Below, piece after piece: positions 42,578 through 53,690 of a stretch of 64,000 nucleotides of DNA (positions within the stretch are counted from its first letter, which is position 1; each line of letters starts with the position of its first letter). The stretch covers positions 155,344-219,343 of the forward strand of contig WHSA01001085.1 of the NCBI GenBank assembly GCA_012931725.1, read 5' to 3'. The DNA is from Litsea cubeba. Lineage: Eukaryota; Streptophyta; Magnoliopsida; Laurales; Lauraceae. Both the position numbers and the translations under genes were made by a program. The notes below the pieces were generated by a model that saw nothing but the letters and a program-made list of their open reading frames with translations, was not told where the DNA came from and searched no databases.

Positions 42578-44682
42578 ATGGGGATCTATAGCCACTGGTT
42601 AGAGGGCGAGGGCAGCGATCGAGGGTTTCAGGTCAGCCTTTAGGATCCCTGCTGATGTCCAAGTCAGGGGTGCTGAACCCCGTGGCTACAACCCTCGCGA
42701 CTTTTCGGGAGGCTGGATGCCTTTTCCGCTAGTGGTCGTGATAGAAGGCGGGGTCCGATTCCCCCTTCACCCACTTCTCAGGAGGTGCCTTAGTCAGTGG
42801 CGTCTCTGCCCTTGCCAACTGCTGCCGAATGCCTTCAATATCGTGATGGGCACGGTCAAGTTGAATGAGGTCCTGGGCACCGACTTCGGCGTCTTCGACC
42901 TTGAGGATGTCTACGACATATGCAAGTCCGGAGATTCTTATTATCTCCGGGCTAAGCCAGGCCGGGACGGCTTCGTCCGATACTTGGAGGATTCAAGCAA
43001 GTATGCCGGGGACGATCTTCTGTACGTCTCGGGGAACTGGGAGTTTGGGGAGGCCGACACCGATAGAGGCTACCAGGTCCCTCGCCACTTCGGTACCATT
43101 CCAAGTAAACACCCTTCGTTTCTTCTCTTTTTTCATGAGTTTATTTTTTTTCTGCCGCGCTTATGCTTCTGATTGTTGCAGCTTTGAAGGAGAGAAAACG
43201 GGCTGCCCGATACATTTGGAAGAAGAACGAGGCCTGGCTCCGCCTGGTGAAGCGATACAGCGGTCATGACGGCAGGGCGGCCTGGTCGCTGCTAGGGTAT
43301 CGGCCGAAGTACCGCGGGTATTTGAGGGGCACCGTAGAGCCGATCCAGAGTGAAGGTGCCGGACTTGAGGTCGGTCAGGAGCAGGCCGGTCCGGAGGTCG
43401 CAGAGCCCTCGCGGGCGTCGTCTTCCATTAGGGCCACGTCTGGAGCCCTAGCTTCTACATCGGGATCGAGACTTCCCCAGGTCTCAGGAAGGGAATCGAG
43501 TCAACCTGCCCGATCTCCCTCGCCTGGCTCCGAGATGAGGCGCACCAGACGCTTGTCCTTTGAGGACCTCGAGGCTTTGGCGCTTGGAGCGGAGGACGCC
43601 CGGGCCTCCCAGGAGCCGGTGAATTCCACGGAGCATCCATCTCCGAGGGCTCGGGTAGTTTCCCCTGCAGAGGTGGCGGAGGTTCCCGCACCCCCCAGCC
43701 CTGTCGATCCAGGGGTACGCCTGCCCCCGGCTGAGGTTGAGCAGGTGGAAACTCGGCCGCCGAAGATTCCGAGGACCGATGCGGGCCCTAGCTCGGCTGC
43801 TGCCTCGTTGCCCCAGGGGCCGCCGTTATGGGAGCCGAGCTTCATGCTTGGGCCGGAGAGGCCGATGACGATGGAGGATTGCATTCTTCACAAGATCGAT
43901 CTTCCGGTCCTCGAGGCTTTGGGGCGAGCCTGCGCCCTTCCCCGGGACATGGAGCGGCTGGACAAGTACAGCGACCAGAAGCTGATCCTGTCGATGTTGC
44001 AGTCCAACTTCGCGGTAAATCTTCGTTTCCCTTCGTCAAACCAGCGATTTAGCGTCTGACGTTCTTTGGATCTAACACGTACACCCCATTTCTTTGACAG
44101 GCGGCACAGAAGTCCATGGCCGTTGCTGATCGGATCTGCAGGTATAGCATGGACGTTGCCGAGCTGACCGTGGAGAAGAACGGCCTGCAGGAATCCCTGG
44201 ACGATGTTAGCCAGAAGTTAGCCAGGGTGGAAGAGGAATACGCGGCGAAGCTTGAGCAGGCGAGGGAAGAAGCCGAAGCGGAGAGGACTAGGTCGGCCGA
44301 GCTCGAGGTCTCCATTTTGAAGATGGGAGACGATTACGCGGCCCTGCTTCAAGCCGAGTCCAAGAGGGCGGATGAGGCCTAGGCGAAGCTCGAATCCGAG
44401 TCCAGGAGGGCGGATGAAGCCGAGGCGAAGCTCGAGTCCGAGTGCGATGCTGCGTTCGAGGATGCCAAAGTGCAGGTCACCGCCCACTACAAGGAAAGGG
44501 TTCTTGTGGTGAGGGATAAGGCCTGGGCGAAAGGGTGGCTTGCCGGCCTGAAGGAGGTCGGGATCTCGGAGGGCCACCCCTCCTTTCGGGAGCCTCCTCC
44601 GTACACGCTTCCGGTGCCGACCTCTGCCCGTCCATCCGGCGAAGCCTCTGACGCCGCAGCCCGTGCAACTGACCGGTCATGA
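42578..44682 (+). pseudogene. Antisense three-exon gene of B2: Transposase_28-like plus coiled coil
   Basis: Exon 1 (42578-43104) opens MGIYSHWLEGEG, has a one-step frameshift near 42610, then RIPADVQVRG and GGVRFPLHPLLRRCLSQWRL, CQLLPNAFNIVM, the Transposase_28 layout. Intron 1 (43105-43181) is GTAAAC...TTGCAG, phase 1. Exon 2 (43182-44014) has YSGHDGRAAWSLLGYRPKY, a Ser/Pro/Glu-rich linker of about 130 residues and LEALGRACALPRDMERLDKY. Intron 2 (44015-44100) is GTAAAT...TTTGACAG, phase 0. Exon 3 is a coiled coil (QKLARVEEEYAAKLEQAREE) with one TAG at 44380 inside a repeated AKLESES unit, ending ATDRS at 44682. Apart from two lesions the reading is complete, about 650 residues. It is antisense to pol. 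Domain name by eye; role unknown. Confidence 0.85.
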
Positions 44683-46049
44683 CCTCGGGACCTCGGGACC
44701 TCGGGATATTCGCTCTTGCTTTATGCTCTGTAATTTTCTTCAATTTGTATTTGCTGAACACTGTAATGAGTGAGTTTTTAATACAATTGAGAGTTTCTTG
44801 AAATACTCGTGCTTCTGCCTCTTTTAAGCTTGGTACTTCGATTGCTTGAGTTCGGCAGAGTGCTCCTTGTGACGAAACGTTAGTACCGAGTGTCGAGTGG
44901 TCCTCTTAGGTGCTAGCGTCGACACTCCATACCTTAGGTGATCTTCTTTGGTATTCGCGCTGATCCTCCGTATCTTAGGTGATCTTCATTGGTATTCGCG
45001 CTGATCTTCCGTATCTTGGGCGATCTTGAATAGCAATAAACATGGTGGCGCGGCTGACGAGGGAATCTGACGGATGTCTCCACGTGGCGCCATAGGGATC
45101 ACTGGTCGACAGTCGCGCATTCCCAGTAACGCGTGGGAGACTTCGCCCCATAACTCCTTTGGAGACTGAGCCTTTCTCCATCCTATAAGTAGGAGGAGCA
45201 GGCTCGCCATGGGAGAAGGAAGGAACATAGTTGTAGGAACCATGTCTGGGAGGTGTCCGAAGTTATTTGATCCGGGGGGAACCCTGCGCCGTTGGACGGC
45301 TATCCCCGAGGGGGGAAGGCTATCGTGGTCTGCGCACTCTCTGAAGGAACTCCCCGTGGGCCACGCGCTCTCTGAACGCGGGTCCATGGCCATCCGCCCC
45401 TGGCCAGACAGAATGAGGATGCGCTGCAGGGGGACGGTGGCGCATTCTCGTCCGACACGGCCCTGTGCGCCCGTCGTACGGAAGGCGGGATGAGGCCCCG
45501 CTGGACCGGGAGGCTTCTTCAAGCTTGGCTGGTCCCACTGGCCGCCGAGGGTGTTGCAGAGCCCAGCGAGGTCCAGGATCGCTCAGAACCTCCAGGCGGC
45601 GATCCGGCGTCCTCGAGCCTTCTGCCTGAAGAGTCGGTGAAGATCAGAGTCTCCTAGCCTTTCTCTATTTTCTGTTTTTAGAGGATTGTGATCCTCCTTT
45701 CTGTACTTTGCTTTCTGTTCTGTATTTCTTGTAATGAAGCAGTTTGCAATGGATAAAAAGGTGTACAGTGCTTTTGAGTTCTTTTTCTCGTTTCTTTGCG
45801 CTGTTCCGGAATGCTTGGATTTGTGTTTGAATGCTGGCACTGACCTCGGCCGAAAGGGCTGGCTCTGGCCGAGACGATCTGCATTGTGCCGAAGTGGACC
45901 CATTCCGTTGGCCTTGGCTAGGCGAGAGTGAGTTCGGCAATGGCCTTCTGAGGGGTGTATGAACCCAGACTCCAGGAAGCTGACCTTGGCCGAACTGCCT
46001 TGCTCCGAGGTGTGAGGGGTTTATGAACCCGGACTTTAGGAAACGGCTG
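44683..46049. other. Non-coding spacer between antisense gene and array in B2
   Basis: Just after the antisense stop, AT-rich sequence (44720-44790, TTTTTAATACAATTG) could hold the polyadenylation site. A roughly 45-bp direct repeat with TATCTTAGGTGATCTTC and TTGGTATTCGCGCTGATC lies at 44925-45030. The rest is GC-rich and has no frame with family features; frames such as 45209-45493 look fortuitous. Confidence 0.6.
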
Positions 46050-46490
46050 AGTGTAGGAACTCTAGACCATTCCCAAGGCGTAGAGCCTCGAGTGTGTCCA
46101 AGACACGGGGGCTTTAGGAAAGGCCGAGTGTAGGAACTCTTCCAGGCCGTTTCCAGGGCGTAGAGCCTTAGTGTGTCCAAGACACGGGGCTTTAGGAAAG
46201 GCTGAGTGTAGGAACTCTTCCATGCCGTTTCCAGGGCGTAGAGCCTTAGTGTGTCCAAGACACGGGGCTTTAGGAAAGGCTGAGTGTAGGAACTCTTCCA
46301 TGCCGTTTCCAGGGCGTAGAGCCTTAGTGTGTCCAAGACACGGGGCTTTAGGAAAGGCTGAGTGTAGGAACTCTTCCATGCCGTTTCCAGGGCGTAGAGC
46401 CTTAGTGTGTCCAAGACACGGGGCTTTAGGAAAGGCTGAGTGTAGGAACTCGAAGCCATTTCCAGGGCGTAGAGCCTGTGCTGCCGGAGT
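46050..46490 (-). repeat. 78-bp tandem array between pol and antisense gene (B2)
   Basis: About five and a half units carry GTGTCCAAGACACGGGGCTT and AGGAAAGGCTGAGTGTAGG, the central ones identical to the eye. GTGTCCAAGACAC is a small palindrome. The period is 26 codons, which creates long frames on both strands (for example 45665-46516). On the minus strand it is homologous to the array of B1. In Tat-lineage elements such arrays near the 3' untranslated region are known as a source of satellite DNA. Confidence 0.93.
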
Positions 46491-46557
46491 CGACCAGAGA
46501 GACAGATTGATGACAAGGCAAAAGCTGCTTTTATTGATTCTGAAGTTCATTACATCT

Positions 46558-49461
46558 TTAGAAATAAAATTTCTTCAAGTGGGATGCATTCCACGGTCTC
46601 GGCAGCGGCTTGCCATCCAAGTCTTCGAGCTTGTAGGCTGACTTTCCTGCCAGTTGAAACTACTCTGAACGGGCCATGCCAGTTCGGGGCAAGCTTCCCC
46701 TCGTTTGGTTCTCTGTCACCTGGCAGGGTCTTCTTTAAAATGAGCTCTCCCGTGGTGAACCTTCTTTCTTTGACATTTTGATTGTATGCCCTGGCTAACC
46801 GCTGCTGCTAGTCGGTTAGTCTCAGGGCTGCTGCTTCTCGTCGTTCGTCCGCCAGCTCCAGCTCCATTGCCAGGTTCGTCTCATTTCGGCCTTGGTCGAC
46901 CAGCTCTGTCCTCAGGGTAGGAAGGCCGATTTCCAAGGGAATGACCGCCTCCATCCCGTAGGCCAGAGAGAAAGGTGTTGCCGAGGTGGACCTCCTTGGA
47001 GTTGTTCTGTACGCCCACAGCACGCTCGGAAGCTCTTCTGTCCATCTGCCCTTTGCCTTGTCCAGTCGCTTCTTCAGGCCGTCCAGGATCACTTTGTTGG
47101 AGATTTCTGCCTGGCCATTACTCTGTGGATATGCCGGGGTGGAGTAATGGTTTCTGATGCCGTGCTCTTGGCAGAAGTCTCTGAAGGATTTGGAATCGAA
47201 CTGAGTCCCGTTATCCGAAATCAGGGTCCGGGGGATGCCGAACCTCGTAAGGATGTTTTTCCAAACGAAGTTCCTGGAGTCCCTGTCCGTGATGGAGGAC
47301 AACGGTTCAGCCTCTATCCACTTTGTGAAGTAGTCCGTAGCCACTATCAGCCATCTCTTGTTCCCTGGAGCTCGGTGAAGAGGCCCCACAATGTCCAGGC
47401 CCCATTGAGCGAAGGGCCATGGGCTAGAGAGGGGACTCAGATCCTGTGCCGGCTGATGGAGGGAGTGGGAGAACTTCTGGCATTTCTCGCATTTCCTGGC
47501 GTAGACCTGGGCGTCCTTTTGCATGTAGGGCCACCAGTAACCCTGGCTGATTGCTCTGTAGGCCAATGACCGACCTCCTATATGGCTGCCGCAGATTCCT
47601 TCATGGATCTCGTACAGGAAGTCGTCCACCTTGGTCGGGTGGACGCATTGGAGGTATGGACCTGTGAAGGACTTCCTGTAGAGTTTGCCTTCTGGAGAGA
47701 GCCAAAACCGAGCTGCCTTGAGCCTGATCTTGTGGGCTTCAGTCTTGTCTTCGGGGAGCTGGTCGTCCTTCAAGTAGGCGACGATTGGATCCATCCAGCT
47801 GGGGCCGAGGTCAGCACAGAGGACAAGCCGAGATGAATGGAGTTCTAGACTTGACCTCGATACTGACCCGACCTCGATGGTCCTCTTCTTTCCTGCTTCG
47901 ACGGCGGAGGCCAGGTTTGCAAGCGCATCTGCATGCGTGTTGGTGTCTCTGGATATTTGTCTGACCTCGGCTTTCTGGAATTGGGAGAGTAGTTTTTTCG
48001 CAAGGGCCAAGTAGGCCGCCATCCTGTCGTCCCTGGCCTGGTAGTCCCCAGCGAGCTGGCTAGTTACCAGTTGAGAGTCGCTGAAGACCTCCAGGTGCTG
48101 GGCTCCGAGGATTCGGGCACTGTTCAACCCTGCAGTCATTGCTTCATACTCTGCCTCATTATTCGTCGCTTTGAAGTCCAAGGTGAAGGCTTGCTCTATG
48201 ACCAGTCCCTCTGGCGATTGGAGAACTATGCCGGTGCCAGCTCTCTTGGAGGTGGACGACCCGTCGACAAAGATCTTCCATGCCGAGGTGGGAGACTGCT
48301 GGACCTCTGCTTCTACTGGCTCTTGCCCTGTGCCCCCCAGTGCCGTGCCGAGCTGGGTCGGAGCCGGGTTGGGGGAGGCGAATTCGACAATGAAGTCCGC
48401 CAGGATCTGGGCTTTGATCGCAGTTCGGGGACGGTACTGTATGTCATACTGCCCCAGTTCAACTGCCCACTTTGATATGCGCCCTGAAAAGTCAGCTTTT
48501 TTGAACAATGAACGGAGTGGGTGCTCCGTGATCACCACAATGGTGTGGGACTGAAAATAATGGGAGAGCTTGCGGGAGGCGGTGACGAGAGCCAATGCAA
48601 GCTTCTCCAGTAGGAGGTACCTGGTCTCGGCATCTAGCAGGGTCTTGCTTGTGTAATAGATCGGCTTTTGAACTCCCTCGTCCTCCCTGATGAGGACGGA
48701 GCTCATTGCGTGATCCGAGACCGCAAGGTACAAATACAGAATCTCCCCCAAAGTCGGGGTGGAGAGTAATGGTGGTGACATTAAATAAGTTTTGAGTGCG
48801 GCCAATGCCTGGTCGCACTCAGGGGTCCACTGGAACTTCAGATTTTTTCTTAGAAGTTGAAAGAAAGGCCTGCACTTATCTGATGATCGGCTGATGAAGC
48901 GATTGAGTGCGGCGGCCATTCCTGTGAGCCTCTGAACTTCCTTCGTGGTAGAGGGACTCTGGATGCCCTGGATGGCAGTGATCTGTTCCGGATTGGCCTC
49001 TATCCCCCTCCGCGTCACCAAGCTGCCGAGGAACTTGCCAGAGGCTACGCCGAAGGCGCACTTGGAAGCGTTTAACTTGAGCTTGTAGGCGCGAAGGATG
49101 CCGAAGACTTGGCCGAGATCCGTCAGATGGTCGCTGGAGCGTACCGATTTGACGACCATGTCGTCGATGTACACCTCTACTGATCGGCCGAGCTGGGCCT
49201 GGAACATCTTTGTGACGAGGCGCTGATAGGTCGCCCCCGCGTTCTTCAGCCCGAAGGGCATCACCTTATAGCAGTAAGTGCCGCGGGGGGTGATGAACGA
49301 TGTTTTCTCCTCGTCGGGCTCGTAGAGCGGGATCTGATGATAGCCTCGGTAGGCGTCAAGGAAGCTCATTCGGTCGTGACCAGCGGTGGCGTCGATCAGT
49401 TGGTCAATCTTTGGGAGGGGAAAACTGTCCTTAGGGCAAGCCCTGTTCAGGTCGGTGAAGT
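46558..49461 (-). pseudogene. pol: Pol of B2: RT (truncated), dual RNase H, integrase
   Basis: The main frame runs from 49461 to a TAG at 46808 and, after it and one frameshift, to HLKKFYF-TAA at 46558. Numbered from Met 49369: RT catalytic YIDD at 67-70; a first RNase H at about 205-330 in which the position of the catalytic TDAS reads LAVS; a second RNase H with FVDGSS (D369), an acidic NNEAEYE, FSDSQ (D431) and HAD (D481); integrase zinc finger H589, H596, C627, C630; integrase core D659, D719, E755 with 35-residue spacing. A degenerate first RNase H plus a second, archaeal-like one is known for Tat. The N-terminal fingers before DFTDLN, plus protease and gag, are missing. Copying machinery is otherwise well kept. 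Confidence 0.93.
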
Positions 49462-49697
49462 CTCAAGTGGTACCAGGATGCTTCCCAAAACACCTTTATC
49501 ACATGGTGAGAGGTCACGGGTTCGAGTCCTGGGAAGGCCACTCTACGGAGCCAAAAGCATGTAAGGACGCACCGTAATAAGCCGTCCCCAAGTGTACACA
49601 AATGAGCCCGGGGCCCTGGGCCCCGCCTATCCCCTGTAGAGGGTCCAGCTGTGCGACTCCCAAGCGGTTACCTCCTCAGCTCGGATACCCTCCTACA
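49462..49697 (+). mobile_element. SINE-like sequence at the far end of B2
   Basis: GGTCACGGGTTCGAGTCCTG (49512-49531) contains a perfect Pol III B box, GGTTCGAGTCC, followed by GGCCACTCTACGG and a body of the sort seen in Au-type plant SINEs. A clear A box was not found, and no poly-T or own TSD is visible. The right limit coincides with the ATAAG boundary of B2 and the left with the break in the RT frame. The family name is tentative. Confidence 0.5.
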
Positions 49698-49702
49698 ATA
49701 AG

Positions 49703-49923
49703 CCAGTAGTGGATATTGGCATTGAGGCCGAACCATTATAAATCTATGTGTAATGGTGGATGAGTTGTGGTGATTATTATTGTTAGCTTCCGCATTTAGT
49801 TTTATAATCATCACTAGTGAGTAGTTGAATTAAAGAAGTTAAAATTAGGCATAATTGGTCACTAAGTAGAAGCTCACCCTATTCATCCCCCCCCCCTTCT
49901 AGGGTTAGGATCCAGGACCTTCA
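49703..49923 (+). repeat. Copia 5' LTR, part 2
   Basis: Continues the LTR after B2: GGCCGAACCATTATAAATCT, TGGTCACTAAGTAGAAGCTC, CTAGGGTTAGGATCC and the end ACCTTCA. Aligns with 7466-7668. Confidence 0.88.
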
Positions 49924-49925
49924 AT

Positions 49926-49938
49926 TGGTATCAGAGCC
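49926..49938 (+). promoter_or_regulatory. Primer binding site of the Copia element (tRNA-iMet)
   Basis: TGGTATCAGAGCC lies two bases after the LTR end and is complementary to the 3' end of initiator tRNA-Met, as usual for plant Copia elements. It fixes the LTR as a 5' LTR and the element as plus strand. Confidence 0.95.
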
Positions 49939-50039
49939 TCGTGCTCTATTTTAGGATCAAGTGCATTGAAACTCTTGATTATGTGTAAAAACCTAGAGTT
50001 TAGAACCCTAGTTGTTGTGCTTTCTTGAAAATCTTTGTA

Positions 50040-51309
50040 ATGGATTCCACTATATTAGATTATGCAGATTCTTCTCATATACTCTCTTGCTCATCAAATG
50101 AAGATTCCAAAAATGAAATTTATGTATCTCAATTTAAACAAGAAGAATTTCATGAAAATGAAGATGATATTCAACAAGCTTATAATGAACTTTACACTTT
50201 CTCCATAGAGCTTGTGAAGGATAATAAAAGATTAAACAAAGAATATGAAAAGCTAATAAAAGAATTAAACTCTTCAAGTAATGAACTTAGAGAAAAGAAA
50301 TAAGCTATATGTTGTTTAGACTCTAAGTTTATGATATCTTTACATAACCTATCTAATGCTCAAAATAATTTAAATGAATTAAAGATAGGTTGTAGTGAAC
50401 TCAGCAAGGAAAACTTAAATTTAAGAGATCAATTAAAAAGGCAAGACATGAACATTAATAATCTAGAATCCAAGTTAACAATTTTCTGAAGAAAATGTGT
50501 CTGAAACTCAAAACAAGTTAAAAGGTTTAGAACTTGGATCGAATATGGTTAATGAACTCAATCATAAGTTAAATCTTGCCTACAAAGAACTAAACAACCT
50601 TAATGAAGTTGGAAAAGGTATAAAAAAGGAAAACACTATCTTGAAGAATCAAATCACTCATCTTGGAGAATACAGACAAAAGTATGAGGATAGGTTTACC
50701 CAAGGAGAAGTAAAATTTGAAAAATTATTTAAAATGGGTAAATTTCATAAAGACATGAATGGACTAGGATTTGATTGGAACACTTCAAATGGTCCTAGAA
50801 CTATCAATACTTTTGTTAAAGGTGAATCTTCTCTTCCTAGTACTCATGATTCCTTGCCCGAGATTAAATGCAATTATTGTGGCAATGATGGGCATCTAAG
50901 GTTTGAATGTCAACTTCGTAGGAATCATGAGTTTAAACAAATGAAGTCTCTTAAAATTGGTTCTTAAAGTGTCAAACAATTTAAACAAAAATTTAAGGAA
51001 CCTATAAAAGAAGAACTTCCAAATTTACCTCGTCTAACACATCAAATGAAAGAACTTTTGAGGAAAGTTGAAAATATAAATCTTAAAAACAAAAGTCAAA
51101 AGGACGAGGAAATTATAAAGAAACTCACCAACATCAAAAGACAAATCATCTTTCTCAAGAAAATATCAATCATGACGATAAGTCTATCTACCAAGTTAAA
51201 TCTTCAAGTGTTCGTGGAATTTCTAAAATTAATCTGCAAGAGAAATCATTTCAAGACTATATATGGATTCCAAAAAGTAAATCTCACGAGAAATCCTAAG
51301 GTCTTGTAA
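50040..51309 (+). pseudogene. gag: Copia (SIRE-like) gag remnant with zinc knuckle
   Basis: An opening frame from ATG 50040 (MDSTILDYADSSH) is rich in Lys/Glu/Asn and helical (LVKDNKRLNKEYEKLIKEL), with a TAA at 50300. The helical reading continues in two further pieces to CNYCGNDGHLRFEC (50870-50911), a CX2CX4HX4C zinc knuckle. More Lys-rich coil lies up to 51309 after another stop. The globular capsid domain expected before the coiled coil is absent. No protease, integrase or RT follows; the element breaks off near 51400. The zinc knuckle would bind the RNA. Copia assignment rests on LTR, primer site and knuckle. Confidence 0.82.
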
Positions 51310-52079
51310 CTCAATTGTGATTTTCTTTTGTTAATAAAAACTATCGACATTATATTGGCAAAATTGATAAAAGACTAAAAAAGCATTGCACCAAGTGCGT
51401 ATTGTCACCACCCACAAACACACGATGCCGATCCAAGGCGGGACACCTTGACCTCACTAATGGCATCTTTTAGATAAAAACGAACCAATAAACTAGTAAT
51501 TCCCAAACATTAATCAAAACTAGAAAAAGAAGTATTTCCTTACCCTAGATCGAATACATCAAGAAAATAGGACTTGCGTATAATTTCATCTTCAAGTCTT
51601 CAATCCTCCACCAAGGGAGAAGTAGATGGCTGGTTGATGGTGGAGCAACGGCGGCGTAAAAATCCAAGTGGTGGTAGCCTTAGGGAAGGCCTTGGATGAA
51701 GTAGTGACGGAAGGATGGAGAATGAAAAAAAAATAATGGAGGGGCTGGTTGCTGGGCGTGAGGTGTGTATGGGAGGAGATGATGATGGAGAGTAAGGGAC
51801 GTTTTATATTTTGGGGCATTTGGTGAAAGGTCCCTCAGTAGTACGTTTTATAGCCTATGGTCCAGGTCATTTTCTCATAAAGGCAGCGGTCCCCTTTTAA
51901 CATTTAATAAGTCAAAAAGACAAAAATGCCCTCTCTTTATATACTCTATACGTCACCAAACATGCATTGCTTTAAAATATTCCGTCATACACTCCGAAAT
52001 TTAAGCAAAATAAAGATTCTTAAATCAAAGATGAAGGAAACTGCAGAAAGAAGGAAAATCAACTCATCAGTGACCTCAA

Positions 52080-53690
52080 GCAATCGAATCATCTTGACTT
52101 AAACTTAATTGAGTTTGACATAAGTTTATCGAAGTTTTGGTTTGAATTTATCTAAGCTTGATATGAGATTATTTGACTGTGACATGTATTTATCTAAGCT
52201 TTATATAAAGTTATCTTAGTCTATGATCAATTAAATAGGACTTTAAATGAATTTATCTATATATTACATTATTTTTCTGAGTTTGATTTCAATTTAACTT
52301 CGTTTGTTATTAATTAAACAAGGTTTCAGATGAATTTATGTGACTTTGAAACGATTTTCTACTGAATTTTTATTAAGTTTATATGAGTTTCTTATGAAAT
52401 AATGAGTTTGGTATGAAATTAACTGAATTTCACAAGATTTTATTTGACTTTAAAATGTATTCAACTTGGTTTTAAATCAGTTTTTTTGAGCTTACTGTGA
52501 ATTTATCTAAGTTCTGTATGTGTTATCTGACTTTGGAATAATGTTATTTGACTTTGGCATGATGTTATCTGTGTTTGGTATGAATTTATCTAAGTTTGAT
52601 ATGAATTTATTTGTGTTTGCTTTGAATTAATCTGAGTTTGATACGAATTAAGTGAATTTATCTGAGTTTGCTGTGACTTTATCTAACTTTGATGTATGTG
52701 TTATCTGACTTTGGCATAATGTTATTTGACTTTGGCATGATGTTATCTGTGTTTGGTATGAATTTATCTAAGTTTGATATGAATTTATTTGTGTTTGCTT
52801 TGAATTAATATGAGTTTGATACGAATTAAGTGAGTTTATCTGAGTTTGCTGTGAATTTATCTAACTTTGATATATGTGTTATCTGACTTTGGCATAATAT
52901 TATTTGACTTTGGCATGATGTTATCTATGTTTGGTATGAATTTATCTAAGTTTGATATGAATTTATTTGTGTTTGCTTTGAATTAATCTGAGTTTGATAC
53001 TAATTAAGTGAGTTTATCTGAGTTTGTTGTGAATTTATCTAACTTTGATGTGAACTTATTTGACTTTGGCATGAGTTTTTTTTATTTTGCTGTGAATTTT
53101 TCTAAGTTTTGTATGTGTTATATGACTTTGGCATGATGTTATCTGTGTTTGGTATGAATTTATCTAAGTTTGATATGAATTTATTTATATTTGTTTTGAA
53201 TTAATCTGAGTTTGATATGAATTAAAGTGAGTTTATCTGAGTTTGCTGTGAATTTATCTAACTTTAATGTGAACTTATTTGACTTTGGCATGAGTTTTTC
53301 TGAGTTGTTAAATGAGTTTTTTTTGTGTTTGCTATAAATTTATCTAAGTTTTGTATGTGTTATATGACTTTGGCATGATGTTATCTGTGTTTGGTACGAA
53401 TTTATCTAAGTTTGATATGAATTTATTTGTGTTTGCTTTGAATTTATCTGAGTTTGATATGAATTAAGTGAATTTATCTGAGTTTCCTGCGAATTTATCT
53501 AACTTTGATTTGAACTTATTTGACTTTGGCATGAGTTTATTTGAGTTTATATGAATTTATCTGTGTTTGAAATCACAACCAATTTGAAAACAAGTTATGT
53601 CACTTCGATATGAGATTATCTAACTAGATTTGGTTTTGTTTGACTAGATTTAGTTTAAATTTATCTAGCTTTGATAAAAATTTATCTGAA
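52080..53690 (+). repeat. AT-rich array of TTTATCTGAGTTTG units in MULE1
   Basis: Short units of 20-22 bp built on GAATTTATCTAAGTTTGATAT are arranged in higher-order units of about 178 bp (starts near 52515, 52692 and 52870, then longer spacing at 53113 and 53356, all beginning with TATGTGTTATMTGACTTTGG). There is no coding frame. MULE2 has the same short unit on the opposite strand at 61840-62250. Confidence 0.9.

Larger units (their letters stand above)
41027..49697 (-). mobile_element. B2: Tat-like Gypsy element with 3' LTR and aberrant 5' end
   Basis: The inserted block is flanked by ATAAG (41022-41026 and 49698-49702) and removing it restores a continuous Copia LTR. On the minus strand it comprises RT to integrase (49461-46558), a 78-bp array, an antisense gene, a purine tract and a 3' LTR. 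No 5' LTR, gag or protease is present: at 49461 the RT frame stops abruptly and about 235 bases of SINE-like sequence run to the insertion boundary. The outer ends read TGTAGGTGCA and, on the other strand, TGTAGGAGGG, a short inverted repeat. It was probably inserted as a chimeric cDNA. Confidence 0.82.

Noticed and set aside
45665..46516. Long minus-strand frame with repeated SSYTQPFLKPRVLDTLRLYA
   Set aside because: Same reason: a 78-bp array (26 codons). Several frames on both strands are open over the same bases.
49505..49540. tRNA gene because of a perfect B box
   Set aside because: No cloverleaf can be drawn around it and no A box was found at the right distance. A SINE-like head fits better.
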